Positions 1-7,831 of a stretch of DNA of 64,000 bases are shown piece after piece; the first letter of the stretch is position 1; every line of letters begins with the position of its first letter. The stretch covers positions 130,645 to 194,644 of the forward strand of contig CAKTTB010000002.1 in NCBI GenBank assembly GCA_934613505.1, in the 5' to 3' direction. The DNA comes from an uncultured Oscillospiraceae bacterium. GTDB taxonomy: Bacteria > Bacillota > Clostridia > Oscillospirales > Oscillospiraceae. Position numbers and translations under genes: made by a program. A model generated the notes under the pieces. That model was not told the DNA's origin and did no database searches. It worked only from the letters and a program-made list of their open reading frames with translations.

Positions 1-2
1 CG

Positions 3-23
3 CCGCATGCCAGGGGCATGCGG
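3..23. terminator. Hairpin after the aldo/keto reductase remnant
   Basis: The perfect 9-bp arms CCGCATGCC and GGCATGCGG enclose a 3-base loop. It lies just past the stop codon of the minus-strand aldo/keto reductase remnant, so it probably ended that transcript. Any U-tract would be outside the window. Confidence 0.5.
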
Positions 24-31
24 TGCAAAAA

Positions 32-240
32 TTACAGAATGGACATGAACCACTCTACCGTTTTCGTGTCATAGTGCGAGAAGAACAGGCTCTCGCCGCT
101 GTCCAGCGCTTTGATGGCCGCCATATCCTCCGCACGCAGCATGAAGTCAAACAGGTCGAAATTCTCCTGCATCCGCTCCTTGTGCGTGGACTTCGGGATC
201 ACGACCACGCCGCTCTGCATGAGAAAGCGCAGCGCGAAAA
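32..240 (-). pseudogene. Aldo/keto reductase, C-terminal remnant
   Basis: Only the last ~69 codons of an aldo/keto reductase remain. The conserved C-terminal block GVVVIPKSTHKERM, which contributes to NADPH binding in this family, is followed by a DFMLRAEDMAAI-type helix and the usual tail ending at a TAA at 32-34. Full-length family members are about 270-290 residues, so the barrel and the catalytic Asp/Tyr/Lys/His are gone. Homology stops around 240, where sequence reading as a LysR ligand-binding domain begins on the opposite strand. The open frame continues antisense through the LysR remnant to 403, but that extension is not reductase. Not expected to be functional. Confidence 0.85.
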
Positions 241-691
241 GCTTGTGACCTCGTCCATCTGCCAGAATGACGAGGTCCTCTCGGACTGGCAGAGCGGCGC
301 GTGCGACATTGCCATTCTGCCGTTTCCCTTTGATGGTGCGAAGGAATGGATGCACGAGCGGCTTTTTGTCTGCGTCCCGCCGTCGCATGCGCTGGCGCAG
401 CACAAGACGCTTTCCTTTTCCAAAATCAACGGCTTCAATTTTCTGCTGCGCACAGAGCTTGGCTTCTGGGACACGCTCTGCCGCGAAAAAATGCCCGCCT
501 CCCGCTTTCTCGTGCAGACAGACCCGGAGGTCTTCAATGAGCTGGTCGGTGCATCCTCGCTGCCGTGCTTCACGACGGATTACGGCCGGTACCTTACAGC
601 CTATCCTGACCGCGTCAACATCCTGCTGTCAGACCCGGAGGCCGACGTGACCTTTTACCTCGCGGCAAGAGACGGCATTCCCATTCTGTAA
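241..691 (+). pseudogene. LysR-family regulator, C-terminal remnant
   Basis: This is roughly the second half (~149 residues) of a LysR effector-binding domain. It has the segment VLSDWQSGACDIAILPF, the strand RLFVCVPPSHALA and a C-terminal TTDYGRYL region. The N-terminal winged helix and half of the ligand domain are missing, so it cannot bind DNA. An ATG at 23 keeps the frame open, but those first ~70 codons are antisense to the aldo/keto reductase remnant. The two remnants were evidently divergent neighbours. Ends with TAA at 689-691 directly in a strong terminator. Confidence 0.8.
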
Positions 692-730
692 AAAGCTCCG
701 TTCCCGCATGCTGACGGGAACGGAGCTTTT
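691..730. terminator. Bidirectional rho-independent terminator
   Basis: A perfect 16-bp stem (AAAAGCTCCGTTCCCG with its complement) and an 8-base loop, with A-tract on one side and T-tract on the other. It sits between the convergent LysR remnant and flavodoxin-like gene and would serve both. Confidence 0.9.
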
Positions 731-734
731 CCGG

Positions 735-1250
735 TCATAGCGTGTGTTGCGCCCGATAGACGCCCTTCCGGCACTGCACGCTGCGAAGACCCATGCGGCG
801 GATGCCGAGGAGGGCGTCCATTTCCTCGGCGGAGTTGACATAATCCATTTTCTGATGGCGTACTAATATGTAATCCGCTTCCCGGATCTGTCCCGCCGCC
901 TGCCTGCAGAAGCTGCGCACCGGCGCGGCGAGCGCGAAGACCCAGATGGGCGAGCAGATGGTCACGTGGGTGTAATCGGAGAGCGTCAGCGGGACCTTCT
1001 CGATCGGCATATCCCAGCGGTGCATGCCATAGCGCCCGCACCACCAGAAGCCGGGCGTCCCCTCCGTGTGCTCTGCGACCCTGATCTCATAGAGCGCGGC
1101 GCCCGTCCGGTTTGCTTCCTCACAGGCCAGCTTTCTGACATACCCCATGCGGGAGAAATACACCACCAGCCGCGAAGGATCTGCCCCGATGTTCGGATAC
1201 ACGCCGGGGTCGACATGGAATGCTTCCTGCTTCTCAAATACCCACGCCAT
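735..1250 (-). pseudogene. Flavodoxin-like protein, 5'-truncated
   Basis: The 171 codons from the ATG at 1250 encode a flavodoxin-like fold. The phosphate-loop-like strand RLVVYFSRMGYV starts near residue 28, and HVTICSPIWVF resembles the FMN-binding loop of flavodoxin/NAD(P)H reductases. The first ~25 residues look like the middle of a protein, not a natural N-terminus, and no ribosome binding site precedes 1250. Immediately upstream is the TnpV remnant on the other strand, so the 5' end was probably replaced by insertion of a mobile element. If translation starts at 1250 the FMN fold could still form. Shares the terminator at 691-730. Confidence 0.65.
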
Positions 1251-1254
1251 ATAG

Positions 1255-1456
1255 CTGGGTGTACGTAAGACAGTATTGCGCCGAGATTGACGAAGCGGCA
1301 CGAAATCGCATGGAGCTGATCGTGCCGGAGCTGGTGAAGCGCAACGGCGTGACCGAACAGCTGAAAGCCGAAAACCAAATGGAATGGGTGCGGCAGATGA
1401 ACGCTTGCAAGGCACAGGCAGAGGAAGTTGTGAAGTTTGAGCTGATTTATGACTGA
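1255..1456 (+). pseudogene. TnpV-type transposon protein, C-terminal remnant
   Basis: From about residue 13 of the open frame the sequence reads AEIDEAARNRMELIVPEL and then MEWVRQMNACKAQAEE. This is the C-terminal signature of TnpV, a ~120-residue protein of unknown biochemical role carried by clostridial mobilisable and conjugative transposons. Only ~65 residues remain, and the N-terminal part is replaced by antisense flavodoxin sequence at ~1251-1255. It marks the left boundary of a mobile-element remnant that includes the low-GC cassette downstream. Confidence 0.75.
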
Positions 1457-1533
1457 TACTGAGAGCGCCTGGACAAATAAAGTTCGGGCGTTCAGAATTT
1501 CCTGAACGAACTGTATCTTTTTCACAAAACCTA

Positions 1534-1562
1534 TTGACAAGAGAACTTGGCAAAGGTATAAT
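1534..1562 (+). promoter_or_regulatory. Sigma-A promoter of the low-GC cassette
   Basis: TTGACA (1534-1539), a 17-bp spacer and TATAAT (1557-1562) give a consensus vegetative promoter. The first start codon is 38 bases downstream, with GGAGG just before it. Confidence 0.9.
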
Positions 1563-1600
1563 TAGGATATGCAAAGAAAACTTGGAGCGGAGGTGTTCAT

Positions 1601-1930
1601 ATGAAAAAGGACGATATCTTAAACGCAAGTCGAAAAGAGCATAAGAACAAAGACTTAGCAGAAATAGAAGTGATATATCAAGCAGGAAGTCATGCAGGCA
1701 GAGTAGGTGCTTTAGTGTGTTGTCTCCTGTCCTTACTATCCTCTATGCTTGCTCATACCATGATTTATAGTCCGTGGGTTATATACTTCAGCATTCTTTC
1801 AACGCAATGGTTAGTTCGCTTTATCAAAATGAAACGAAAAAGTGATTTGGTGCTAACCATCCTATTTTTGATTCTTTCCGTCTTGGCATTTGCCGGATTT
1901 ATTCGTCGCCTTTTAGAGGTGAGAGTATGA
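1601..1930 (+). CDS. DUF6442-like small membrane protein
   Basis: A 109-aa protein with a charged N-terminus (MKKDDILNASRKEHKNKDL) followed by three hydrophobic segments at about residues 34-52, 54-70 and 79-100. It resembles DUF6442-type membrane proteins, which are usually encoded next to small XRE regulators; their function is unknown. GGAGG at 1589-1593 supports the ATG at 1601. It is the first gene of a three-gene operon, overlapping the next by four bases. Base composition (about 40% GC) differs sharply from the surrounding ~60%, indicating acquisition with the mobile element. Confidence 0.75.
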   Translation: MKKDDILNASRKEHKNKDLAEIEVIYQAGSHAGRVGALVCCLLSLLSSMLAHTMIYSPWVIYFSILSTQWLVRFIKMKRKSDLVLTILFLILSVLAFAGFIRRLLEVRV

Positions 1931-2133
1931 AAGAGCAGTTGCATCTGAAAAATCACTTAAAGGAAGTTCGTATGGCAGCAAATCTTTCTCAAGCACAGCT
2001 TGCAGAAATGGTGGGTGTGTCGAGAAACACTATCAGTTCTATCGAAACAGGGCAATTCAACCCAACAGCAAAGTTAGCTCTTATCCTTTGCATTGCCTTA
2101 GATAAGAAATTCGAAGAACTATTCTATTTTTAG
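1927..2133 (+). CDS. Small XRE-family transcriptional regulator
   Basis: A 68-aa helix-turn-helix protein of the YozG/Cro-C1 class. The sequence LSQAQLAEMVGVSRNTISSI forms the HTH, followed by the typical FNPTAKLALILCIALDKKFEELF end. It overlaps the upstream gene (ATGA) and is followed nine bases later by the third cassette gene, so the three are co-transcribed. In related cassettes such regulators control their own membrane-protein partners; that is inferred here. Low GC like its neighbours. Confidence 0.85.
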   Translation: MKEQLHLKNHLKEVRMAANLSQAQLAEMVGVSRNTISSIETGQFNPTAKLALILCIALDKKFEELFYF

Positions 2134-2142
2134 GAGGACAGC

Positions 2143-2445
2143 ATGGATAATTTGATATTATTGATTTTGGGGTTGTTTATTTCTGTGCTTGGCATTACAA
2201 ACATCAAAGGTAATATCAGTACGATACATTCGTACAACAGACGAAAAGTAAAAGAAGAGGATATACCTAAGTACGGAAAAGTCGTTGGCACAGGCACGCT
2301 TATAATGGGAGTATCTTTTATCTTAGGGTACATTGCTTTGTTTTGGAGCGAGACCGCTATGGCAGTTATCATCCTACCGGGAGTAGTTGTTGGTTTGGGA
2401 TTTATGCTCTATGGACAGTTCAAATATAACAAAGGAATTTTCTGA
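2143..2445 (+). CDS. Small membrane protein of unknown function
   Basis: A 100-aa protein with an N-terminal transmembrane segment (about residues 3-20), a charged middle (NRRKVKEEDIPKYGKVVG) and two more hydrophobic segments (about residues 50-68 and 72-92). The arrangement resembles DUF3784-like proteins, but I cannot assign a family firmly. AGGAGGACAGC precedes the ATG. It is the last gene of the low-GC cassette. Confidence 0.65.
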   Translation: MDNLILLILGLFISVLGITNIKGNISTIHSYNRRKVKEEDIPKYGKVVGTGTLIMGVSFILGYIALFWSETAMAVIILPGVVVGLGFMLYGQFKYNKGIF

Positions 2446-2820
2446 AAAGTGAAAACGGAAAATCCCTTTAGGAACTAAAGGGCGCACTTCTATACTCTCC
2501 TATCAGGAGTATGTGCGTCCTGCGGAGCTTCACTCCCGGTCGGCAGAAGAAAACTGCCCGACCGTGAATGTTTCGTCACTTCGTTCCGTCAAGGGAGCTA
2601 CACTCCCTTGCGCCGCTTATGCGGCTATCCCCTGTGGACTTGCCGTCCGCAAACGGTTTTGACAAACCGTTTGCCGCCAACAAGTTTGAAGATTAGACAT
2701 AAACAAATCCTCCGCATGGTCTAAGCCATACGGAGGATTAACTGTTTTACGGACACCCGTCTATATCCCGGTGCTGCCTGCGCGAGGTCGAACGGAAAAT
2801 AAACAATTGACATAAAAAAT
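2446..2820. other. Non-coding remnant of an integrative element
   Basis: No plausible gene. The stretch is rich in short inverted repeats (GCGCACTTC..., CTCCTATCAGGAG, AACGGTTTTGACAAACCGTT) and resembles the repeat-rich non-coding DNA near relaxase genes of clostridial conjugative elements. I infer it is the tail of the element marked by TnpV. A hairpin at 2706-2739 closes the low-composition stretch. Confidence 0.45.
2706..2739. terminator. Hairpin ending the cassette region
   Basis: Arms AATCCTCCGCATGG and CCATACGGAGGATT (one mismatch) enclose a 6-base loop and are preceded by an A-rich stretch. A terminator is plausible on the minus strand, weaker on the plus strand. Confidence 0.45.
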
Positions 2821-2841
2821 ATCCATACTGACGGTATGGAT
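2821..2841. promoter_or_regulatory. Palindrome upstream of the ABC exporter
   Basis: Perfect 8-bp arms ATCCATAC and GTATGGAT are separated by TGACG. A TTGACA sits at 2807-2812, but no matching -10 lies at normal distance. The palindrome could be an operator for a regulator not encoded nearby. Confidence 0.4.
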
Positions 2842-3000
2842 AAGAGGGAAGCAGTCTTTGACGCTTGCAAAACGCACCCAACTCCGGTAATATATATTCA
2901 GAGTGTATCGCGGGCGCTTTTCGCGCCCGCGTTTCCATGAGAATTTTGCAGGGGGCAGAACGTCATCAAAACGCACACAAAACAAAAATCGCTCCGGCAC

Positions 3001-4782
3001 ATGCAAAGCTGCCTGCGCGGCTACCGCGGCTGGACGGCGGCTGCCGCGATCTTCGGCGGGCTGGAGGTCGTGCTGGAGGTCTTTATCCCCATGCTGATGT
3101 CCGTCATTGTGGATGGCGGATTGTACCGGGAGGACGATTTCATGCTCCGCGAGCTGTTCCCGGACGCCCTCGTCGCACAGCGCGACCGCTTTGTCCTGAC
3201 GGTCGGCGGCATCATGGTGCTGATCGCGTGCTCGTCCATGGCCTGCGGCCTTCTCAGCGCGCGCTGCTCCGCCATCGCCAGCCAGGGCTTTGCAAAGAAC
3301 CTGCGCACGCTGCTTCTGGACAAGATCCAGAGCTTTTCCTTCTCCAGCATCGACCATTTCTCCACGCCGAGCCTCATCACCCGCGCCACGACGGACGTCA
3401 ATACCGTCCGTACGACGATGCACCAGATCATCCGCTCGCTGACAAGAAGCCCCATCATGCTCGTCCTCGCGACCGTGATGGCCTTTACCATCTCGCCGCA
3501 TCTGGCGCTGTTCTTTGTCGGCACGCTGCCCGTGCTCGCGATCACGCTGGCCATCATGATGAAGATCGGTCAGCCGCGCTTCCGCAAAATGCTCATTCGC
3601 ATGGATGACATGAACCGCGCCGTGCAGGAAAATCTCATCAGCAGCCGCGTGGTCAAGGCCTTTGTCCGCGGCAATTATGAATCCGAGCGCTTTGCAGGCA
3701 CCGCCGAAGAACTGCGCCACGCGCAGCTCTCCTCCTCGCGCCTGTTTACCCTGACAGGCCCCATCCAGATGAGCATCATGTGGACGTGCACGATCCTCCT
3801 GCTGCTTTTCGGCGGCCGGGAGATCATTTTCAGGACCACGGGCCTTCTCACCGGCGAGCTGGTCAGCCTCGTGTCCTACTGCACGCAGGCCGTTTCGTCC
3901 CTGACGATGCTCTCGTGGCTCATCATGTCCCTTTCCCGCGCGCAGGCGTCCATGCGCCGCATCAACGAGGTCTTTGACGAGCAGCCGGACATTGCCGACG
4001 GCCCCTCGGACAAGACTGTGCAGGACGGCAGCGTGGAGTTTGACGACGTCTGCTTCAGCTACACGCGCAACCCGGAAAAGCTCAACCTGCGCCATGTCTC
4101 CTTCCGCATCGAAAGCGGCGAGACCGTCGGCGTCATCGGCGGCACGGGCGAAGGAAAGTCCACGCTCGTGAGCCTCATCCCGCGTTTTTACGACACGCTT
4201 TCCGGTACGGTCCGCGTCGGCGGTACGGACGTGCGGGCGTATACATTGGAGAACCTGCGCGCGGGCGTCTCCATGGTTTTGCAGAACGGCTCGCTTTTTT
4301 CCGGCACCATCGCCTCGAACCTCCGCTGGGGGAAGCCCGACGCGACGCTCGAGGAAATGAAGGCTGCCTGTGCCATCGCCTGCGCCGACGAGTATATCGA
4401 CCGCTTCCCGGACGGCTATGAGACGCTGCTGGACCAGAATGCGGCCAACCTCTCCGGCGGCCAGCGGCAGCGCCTGCGCATTGCGCGCGCGATCATCAAA
4501 AATCCGAAGATCCTCATTCTCGACGACTCGACCAGCGCGGTCGATATGGCGACGGACGAGCATATCCGCCGCGGCCTCCGCCACGCCCTGCCCGGCGCGA
4601 CGAAGATCATCATCGCCCAGCGCATCGCGTCAATTCTGAGCTGCGACCGTATCCTTGTGCTGGACGAGGGCAAGCTCTCCGATTTCGGCACGCACGACGA
4701 GCTGATGGCGCGCAGCCAGATCTACCGCGACGTATACGACAGCCAGATGAAACAGGAGGTGCGCGCAGATGCCGAGAGTTGA
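3001..4782 (+). CDS. ABC exporter half-transporter, degenerate-site subunit
   Basis: A 593-aa type IV exporter with a six-helix membrane domain (about residues 15-310) and a C-terminal ATPase. Walker A is GGTGEGKST, the signature is LSGGQRQ, and Walker B is ILILDDST with Asp where the catalytic Glu should be. The switch position reads IIAQR with Gln in place of His. This is the degenerate-site pattern of heterodimeric exporters; the partner overlaps downstream by 14 bases and supplies the intact site. The substrate is unknown (drug, lipid or peptide). The start is uncertain: no ribosome binding site precedes ATG 3001, whereas AGGGGG at 2950-2955 is well placed for an ATC codon at 2965. Confidence 0.9.
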   Translation: MQSCLRGYRGWTAAAAIFGGLEVVLEVFIPMLMSVIVDGGLYREDDFMLRELFPDALVAQRDRFVLTVGGIMVLIACSSMACGLLSARCSAIASQGFAKNLRTLLLDKIQSFSFSSIDHFSTPSLITRATTDVNTVRTTMHQIIRSLTRSPIMLVLATVMAFTISPHLALFFVGTLPVLAITLAIMMKIGQPRFRKMLIRMDDMNRAVQENLISSRVVKAFVRGNYESERFAGTAEELRHAQLSSSRLFTLTGPIQMSIMWTCTILLLLFGGREIIFRTTGLLTGELVSLVSYCTQAVSSLTMLSWLIMSLSRAQASMRRINEVFDEQPDIADGPSDKTVQDGSVEFDDVCFSYTRNPEKLNLRHVSFRIESGETVGVIGGTGEGKSTLVSLIPRFYDTLSGTVRVGGTDVRAYTLENLRAGVSMVLQNGSLFSGTIASNLRWGKPDATLEEMKAACAIACADEYIDRFPDGYETLLDQNAANLSGGQRQRLRIARAIIKNPKILILDDSTSAVDMATDEHIRRGLRHALPGATKIIIAQRIASILSCDRILVLDEGKLSDFGTHDELMARSQIYRDVYDSQMKQEVRADAES

Positions 4783-6592
4783 CCTGAGAAACTATCGCAA
4801 GGCGCGCACACCCTTCGGCAGTCTCATGCGCCTGTTCCGCTACTTCAAGCACTGCCGCACGATCCAGATCTGCGCGATCATCTCCATTCTGGTCTACGTC
4901 GCGGCGACCATCGCGGCGTCCTACTGCATGAAGCCGCTCGTGAGTTTGCTTGAGCAGAGCGGCATCGCGCCGAATGAAACCTACGCCAGATATCTTTCGC
5001 TGCTCCTTGGCCTTGCTGCCCTGTACGCGCTCAGCGCGGTGACAAATTATCTTCTCAACCGCCTGATGCTCGAGTGCAGCACCGTCATCATGCGTGCGCT
5101 GCGCACAGAGCTGTTCTCCAAAATGCAGAAGCTGCCCATCCGTTACTTTGACGCCAATACCCACGGCAGCCTGATGAGCTACTTCACGAACGATATTGAG
5201 GCCACCAACGAGCTTCTGCAGCACGCCATCACGCAAATGCTCATTTCCGTGACGTCGCTCCTCGGCACGATCGGCATGATGCTGGCCCTGTCCATGAAGC
5301 TCTTCTCCCTCATGGTCGTGCTGGCCGCTATCGTGGTCACGGTCGTGCGCGTCATCACGAAAAAAAGCAGTTATGCCTACCGCCAGCAGCAGAAGGACGC
5401 GGCGAGCGTCAACGGCTTTGTCGAGGAAATGATCGCCGGCCAGCGCGACGTCAAGGTCTTCACCCACGAAAAGCAGGTCATGCAGGACTTTGAGCCCATC
5501 AACGAGAGCTTCTACCAGTCCTCCGCGCTGGCCACGACCGTGACCTCTATCGTCGGCCCCATCCTCAATAATCTTTCGCACTTCTTCTACGCGCTGACCT
5601 GCGCCGTGGGCGTTCTGTGGCTCACGGGCGAAAATGCGGGCGGTGTGCTCATCACCTTCCTCGGCTATATCCGCACCTTTGCCGAGCGCGTCAGCCAGAT
5701 CTCCGAGCAGTTCAACGCCATCATGCTCGCCCTCGCGGGCGCGGAGCGCATTTTTGACGTCCTCGATCTGCCGCCGGAGGTCGACGAGGGCGAGGTCACG
5801 CTCGAACAGTCTGGCCGCGACTATTTCTGGGTCAAGCCGGACGGCGAACGTGTCCCGCTGCGCGGCGACGTGCGCTTCTTCGGCGTGGACTTTGCCTACG
5901 TGCCAAAAAAGCCCGTGCTGCAGGATCTGTCCCTCTACGCCAAGCCCGGCCAGAAGATCGCCTTCGTCGGCTCGACCGGCGCAGGCAAGACCACCATCAC
6001 CAATCTCATTAACCGCTTCTACGACATTCAGGGTGGCCAGATCACCTACGACGGCATCGACGTGCGGAGTATCCGCAAGGACGACCTCCGCCGCTCGCTT
6101 GGTACAGTCCTGCAGGATACGCACCTGTTTACCGGCACCGTGATGGAGAATATCCGCTATGGCCGTCTGGAAGCGACGGATGAAGACTGCATCCGCGCTG
6201 CGAAGATCGCCAACGCGCACTATTTTATCTCCCATCTGCCGCAGGGCTATGACACCATGCTCTATTCCGACGGCGCGAACCTCTCGCAGGGTCAGCGCCA
6301 GCTGCTCGCCATTGCGCGCGCAGCCGTGTCCGAAGCGCCGGTGCTCATCCTCGACGAGGCGACCTCCTCCGTCGATACCCGAACGGAAAAGCTCATCGAG
6401 CGCGGCCTTGACGGCCTGATGAAGGGCCGGACAGTCTTCGTCATTGCCCACCGCCTGTCCACCGTCCGCAACGCCGACGCGATCCTCGTTCTGGAAAATG
6501 GCCGCGTCGTCGAGCGCGGCAACCACGACGACCTCCTCGCCCAGCGCGGCCGCTATTACCAGCTCTACACCAACATGATCGAGCTCGCCTGA
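4769..6592 (+). CDS. ABC exporter half-transporter, catalytic subunit
   Basis: A 607-aa exporter subunit, partner of the preceding gene. It has six membrane helices (about residues 30-320) and an ATPase domain with Walker A GSTGAGKTT, Walker B VLILDEATSS with the catalytic Glu, and the H-loop VIAHRLST. Its signature is LSQGQRQ, not LSGGQ. In the dimer its Walker motifs pair with the consensus LSGGQ of the partner to form the single competent site, as in TM287/288-type exporters. AGGAGG lies just upstream of ATG 4769. A very stable hairpin begins 34 bases after the stop. Confidence 0.92.
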   Translation: MPRVDLRNYRKARTPFGSLMRLFRYFKHCRTIQICAIISILVYVAATIAASYCMKPLVSLLEQSGIAPNETYARYLSLLLGLAALYALSAVTNYLLNRLMLECSTVIMRALRTELFSKMQKLPIRYFDANTHGSLMSYFTNDIEATNELLQHAITQMLISVTSLLGTIGMMLALSMKLFSLMVVLAAIVVTVVRVITKKSSYAYRQQQKDAASVNGFVEEMIAGQRDVKVFTHEKQVMQDFEPINESFYQSSALATTVTSIVGPILNNLSHFFYALTCAVGVLWLTGENAGGVLITFLGYIRTFAERVSQISEQFNAIMLALAGAERIFDVLDLPPEVDEGEVTLEQSGRDYFWVKPDGERVPLRGDVRFFGVDFAYVPKKPVLQDLSLYAKPGQKIAFVGSTGAGKTTITNLINRFYDIQGGQITYDGIDVRSIRKDDLRRSLGTVLQDTHLFTGTVMENIRYGRLEATDEDCIRAAKIANAHYFISHLPQGYDTMLYSDGANLSQGQRQLLAIARAAVSEAPVLILDEATSSVDTRTEKLIERGLDGLMKGRTVFVIAHRLSTVRNADAILVLENGRVVERGNHDDLLAQRGRYYQLYTNMIELA

Positions 6593-6625
6593 CCCACAAA
6601 ACCCGGCCATGCCCCACAGAAAGTC

Positions 6626-6659
6626 AACAGGCACAGCAGAATGATCTGCTGTGCCTGTT
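6626..6659. terminator. Terminator hairpin, 15-bp perfect stem
   Basis: Arms AACAGGCACAGCAGA and TCTGCTGTGCCTGTT with loop ATGA, followed by TCTG. It ends the ABC exporter operon. The same stem recurs at 8255-8287 next to an inverted copy of the adjoining repeat. Confidence 0.85.
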
Positions 6660-6680
6660 TCTGTATCATTCGGATGTCAC

Positions 6681-6858
6681 TTGCCTCTCTCATTGAGAGA
6701 GGTGGCCGAGCGAAGCGAGACCGGAGAGGGGCATTTCTTGCCTCTCCCTCTGGGAGAGGTGTCTGAGCGCAGCGAAGACGGAGAGGGTACACGCCGAGCA
6801 TGTCAGCCAGAACCCTCTCAGCCGCCTGCGGCGGCAGCTCTCCCAAAGAGAGAGCCGG
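6681..6858. repeat. Dispersed GAGAGG/CTCTCC repeat, copy 1
   Basis: A composite intergenic repeat with two tandem TTGCCTCTC...GGAGAGGG units (6681-6735, 6739-6790). These are followed by CCCTCTCAGCCGCC, TGCGGCGGCAGCTCTCCC and GAGAGCC. Nearly all of it can fold into stem-loops. An inverted, shorter copy lies at 8128-8244 and a fragment at 43507-43535. Repeats like this are common in Oscillospirales intergenic DNA. It abuts the stop codon of the 313-aa gene. Confidence 0.8.
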
Positions 6859-6864
6859 GGGGCG

Positions 6865-7806
6865 CTAGAATAGATCCAGCATGCTGTCCAGATAAATTTC
6901 CTCCCGCACGCGCAGCTGAAATTCCGGCTTGGTCAGATAATAGAGAAGAAACTCCAGAATCAGCGCACTGCCCAGTCCGCGGCCCTCCAGCTTGAAGTTG
7001 GAAAACCCCATCGGCAGATAGCGGCTCCGGATATCGTCAATGCCGATAAAGCCCGGATTTTCCATAGCCCGTGAAAACCGGTATCCCTCTGCCGCGCCGG
7101 GCGCCGTGCAGCGGTGCTCGACAGCTTCGCCGAGATTCTTCCGGCTGACCGTCTCATAGCAGACCTTGCGGTCTTTACACCCGAACCAGCAGCATTCGTT
7201 GCTGAGAAATTCCGTTTTGTCCTTCAGCGCCTGCGGCAGCGAGTCCAGCTGCGCAAACGCCCGGTTCAGCCGGAAATCCGGTACAACGTAGGAAAATTCC
7301 TCCCGTTCCAGCTCCTGCCGCAGCTGTGAAAACCCGGTCAGCACCTTCGTGGTCGAAGAGATAAAATACAGCTGCGGATATGTTTTCATCAGATAGTCCA
7401 GCAGCAGTTCCGAATGGACAATGACCCCGCTGCGCGGCCCATCGGCTTCCGCAAATAACCGGCAGAGCGCGTTGCAGCGCGCATCCGAAAGATGCTCCGG
7501 CCGGAGCAGGGAATTGCTGAATGTCAGCCTTGCGGAAATGCCGTATTCCCGCGTCAGCGCCAGCACGTCCCGCGCGTCCTGCTCGCCAAATCCGACGCGT
7601 CCGCCGCCCCAGAGGCAGTCCGCGGGCGCGCCATAGATCGAGCCGATCTCGCACCAGTCGTAAAAATACTCCCGGTGCCCGCGGTACAGCGGCAGGAACG
7701 CCCGATACAACTCGTAAAATTCAAACAGTCCCGGCAGATGATAGATCGCAGTCGTTTTCGGCAGAAGCACCGGATTTTTCGGATCGCCAAATTCATGGAC
7801 AGTCAT
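6865..7806 (-). CDS. Uncharacterised TIM-barrel protein, U32-peptidase-like
   Basis: A 313-aa protein that I do not recognise as a named enzyme. The C-terminal SNFKLEGRGL recalls the KIEGR motif ending the barrel of peptidase U32 / RlhA-type proteins. A Cys cluster (NECCWFGCKDRKVCYE, residues ~218-233) could bind an iron-sulfur cluster or metal, as the U32 cysteines do. Other notable segments are WCEIGSIYGAPADCLWGGGR (~51-70) and ARLTFSNSLLRPEH (~92-105). There is no signal peptide or membrane segment. TTGGAGATACCGCT precedes the ATG. A short open frame ending 26 bases upstream could encode a 28-30 aa peptide in the same transcript. Family assignment is inference from motifs. Confidence 0.7.
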   Translation of the reverse strand: MTVHEFGDPKNPVLLPKTTAIYHLPGLFEFYELYRAFLPLYRGHREYFYDWCEIGSIYGAPADCLWGGGRVGFGEQDARDVLALTREYGISARLTFSNSLLRPEHLSDARCNALCRLFAEADGPRSGVIVHSELLLDYLMKTYPQLYFISSTTKVLTGFSQLRQELEREEFSYVVPDFRLNRAFAQLDSLPQALKDKTEFLSNECCWFGCKDRKVCYETVSRKNLGEAVEHRCTAPGAAEGYRFSRAMENPGFIGIDDIRSRYLPMGFSNFKLEGRGLGSALILEFLLYYLTKPEFQLRVREEIYLDSMLDLF

Positions 7807-7831
7807 AGCGGTATCTCCAATTTCTGATAGT

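Noticed and set aside
2761..4584. A 607-codon open frame antisense to the first ABC exporter gene
   Set aside because: The exporter motifs on the plus strand are unambiguous; long antisense frames are expected from biased codon use at 60% GC.
4610..6634. A 674-codon open frame antisense to the second exporter subunit
   Set aside because: Product is His/Asp/Arg-rich without any fold signature; shadow of a real gene.
6681..6858. Considered as a CRISPR array because of tandem similar units
   Set aside because: Only two unequal units with no regular spacers, and the same units recur singly elsewhere in inverted orientation.
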